Source of the DNA: Promethearchaeota archaeon
GTDB taxonomy: Archaea; Asgardarchaeota; Lokiarchaeia; Sigynarchaeales; SOKP01
Direction: 5' to 3'
Assembly (NCBI GenBank): GCA_019057975.1
Contig: JAHLWJ010000318.1
Span: forward strand, 1-5,423
DNA length: 5,423 nt
Part shown: piece by piece, positions 5,303 through 5,423 of the stretch
How the letters are laid out: the number at the start of each line of letters is the position of its first letter
How positions within the stretch are numbered: position 1 is the first letter of the stretch
Notes under the pieces: generated by a model
The model's input: only the letters and a program-made list of their open reading frames with translations
What the model was told of the DNA's origin: nothing
The model's database searches: none
Position numbers and translations under genes: made by a program

Positions 5303-5330
5303 ATTGAAAATTGCAAAGACTTCTTTTTTT
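5288..5330 (+). terminator. Weak intrinsic terminator after the operon
   Basis: TCTTT (5296-5300) pairs with AAAGA (5315-5319), and the flanking AGAA-type A run (5288-5295) can pair with the TTC plus seven T tract (5321-5330). The T tract right after the stem is the main support. The stem is short and AT-rich and overlaps the DUF3795 stop codon. The remaining bases to 5423 show no supported gene. Confidence 0.35.
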
Positions 5331-5423
5331 AAACAGTTACCATATCTCAAGCTATATATTAATTCTATAAAATTAAATTCGACCACATATTGCACTCTAA
5401 TGAAACCTAAGAGATTGAAAAAC

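Noticed and set aside
5400..5423. ATG near the window end that could begin a new gene (MKPKRLKN)
   Set aside because: No ribosome binding site in front and only eight codons are visible.
5413..5423. GATTGAAAAAC at the window end, resembling the 3' end of some CRISPR repeats
   Set aside because: Single occurrence without any second repeat or spacer in the window; the similarity is too short to support an array.

Overview
The window is AT-rich DNA with purine-rich ribosome binding sites (AGGAGG type), sigma70-like TTGACA/TATAAT promoters and a TTG start. Its genes (a CDF metal transporter, a C_GCAxxG_C_C protein, a DUF3795 protein) suggest an anaerobic low-GC bacterium, of Bacillota or Atribacterota type. 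That placement is inferred from composition and gene families; no marker gene is present.

Layout. Bases 2-187 hold the C-terminal end of an unrecognised plus-strand gene. Bases 204-556 are a decayed insertion element: two 25-bp imperfect inverted repeats flank the C-terminal remnant of a Y1/REP-type transposase, broken by a one-base frameshift. A near-consensus promoter at 599-627 drives a MarR-family regulator (667-1086). It is followed by a 222-bp leader region and a cation diffusion facilitator (1309-2232, TTG start). At 2351-2524 is a small conserved-looking gene with an excellent ribosome binding site but an in-frame TAA at codon 16. On the minus strand, 2567-3172 encodes a LysE/RhtB exporter with its own promoter. 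A 310-bp divergent intergenic region leads to a tight three-gene plus-strand operon: a ketopantoate reductase-like protein, a C_GCAxxG_C_C protein and a Cys-rich DUF3795 protein, closed by a weak terminator candidate.

How the genes may work together. The main regulatory story is the marR-CDF pair. Two near-identical 18-bp palindromes (TTAGT-N8-AACTA) lie one exactly over the predicted marR transcription start and one just after marR, ahead of the CDF gene. This suggests an autoregulated MarR repressor that also controls metal efflux. Between the second palindrome and the CDF gene, bases 1145-1249 can fold into an RNA with a closing stem and a long inner hairpin, a candidate metal-responsive leader. 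The downstream operon joins a dehydrogenase-like NAD(P) enzyme to two small Cys-rich proteins that may bind metal or FeS clusters.
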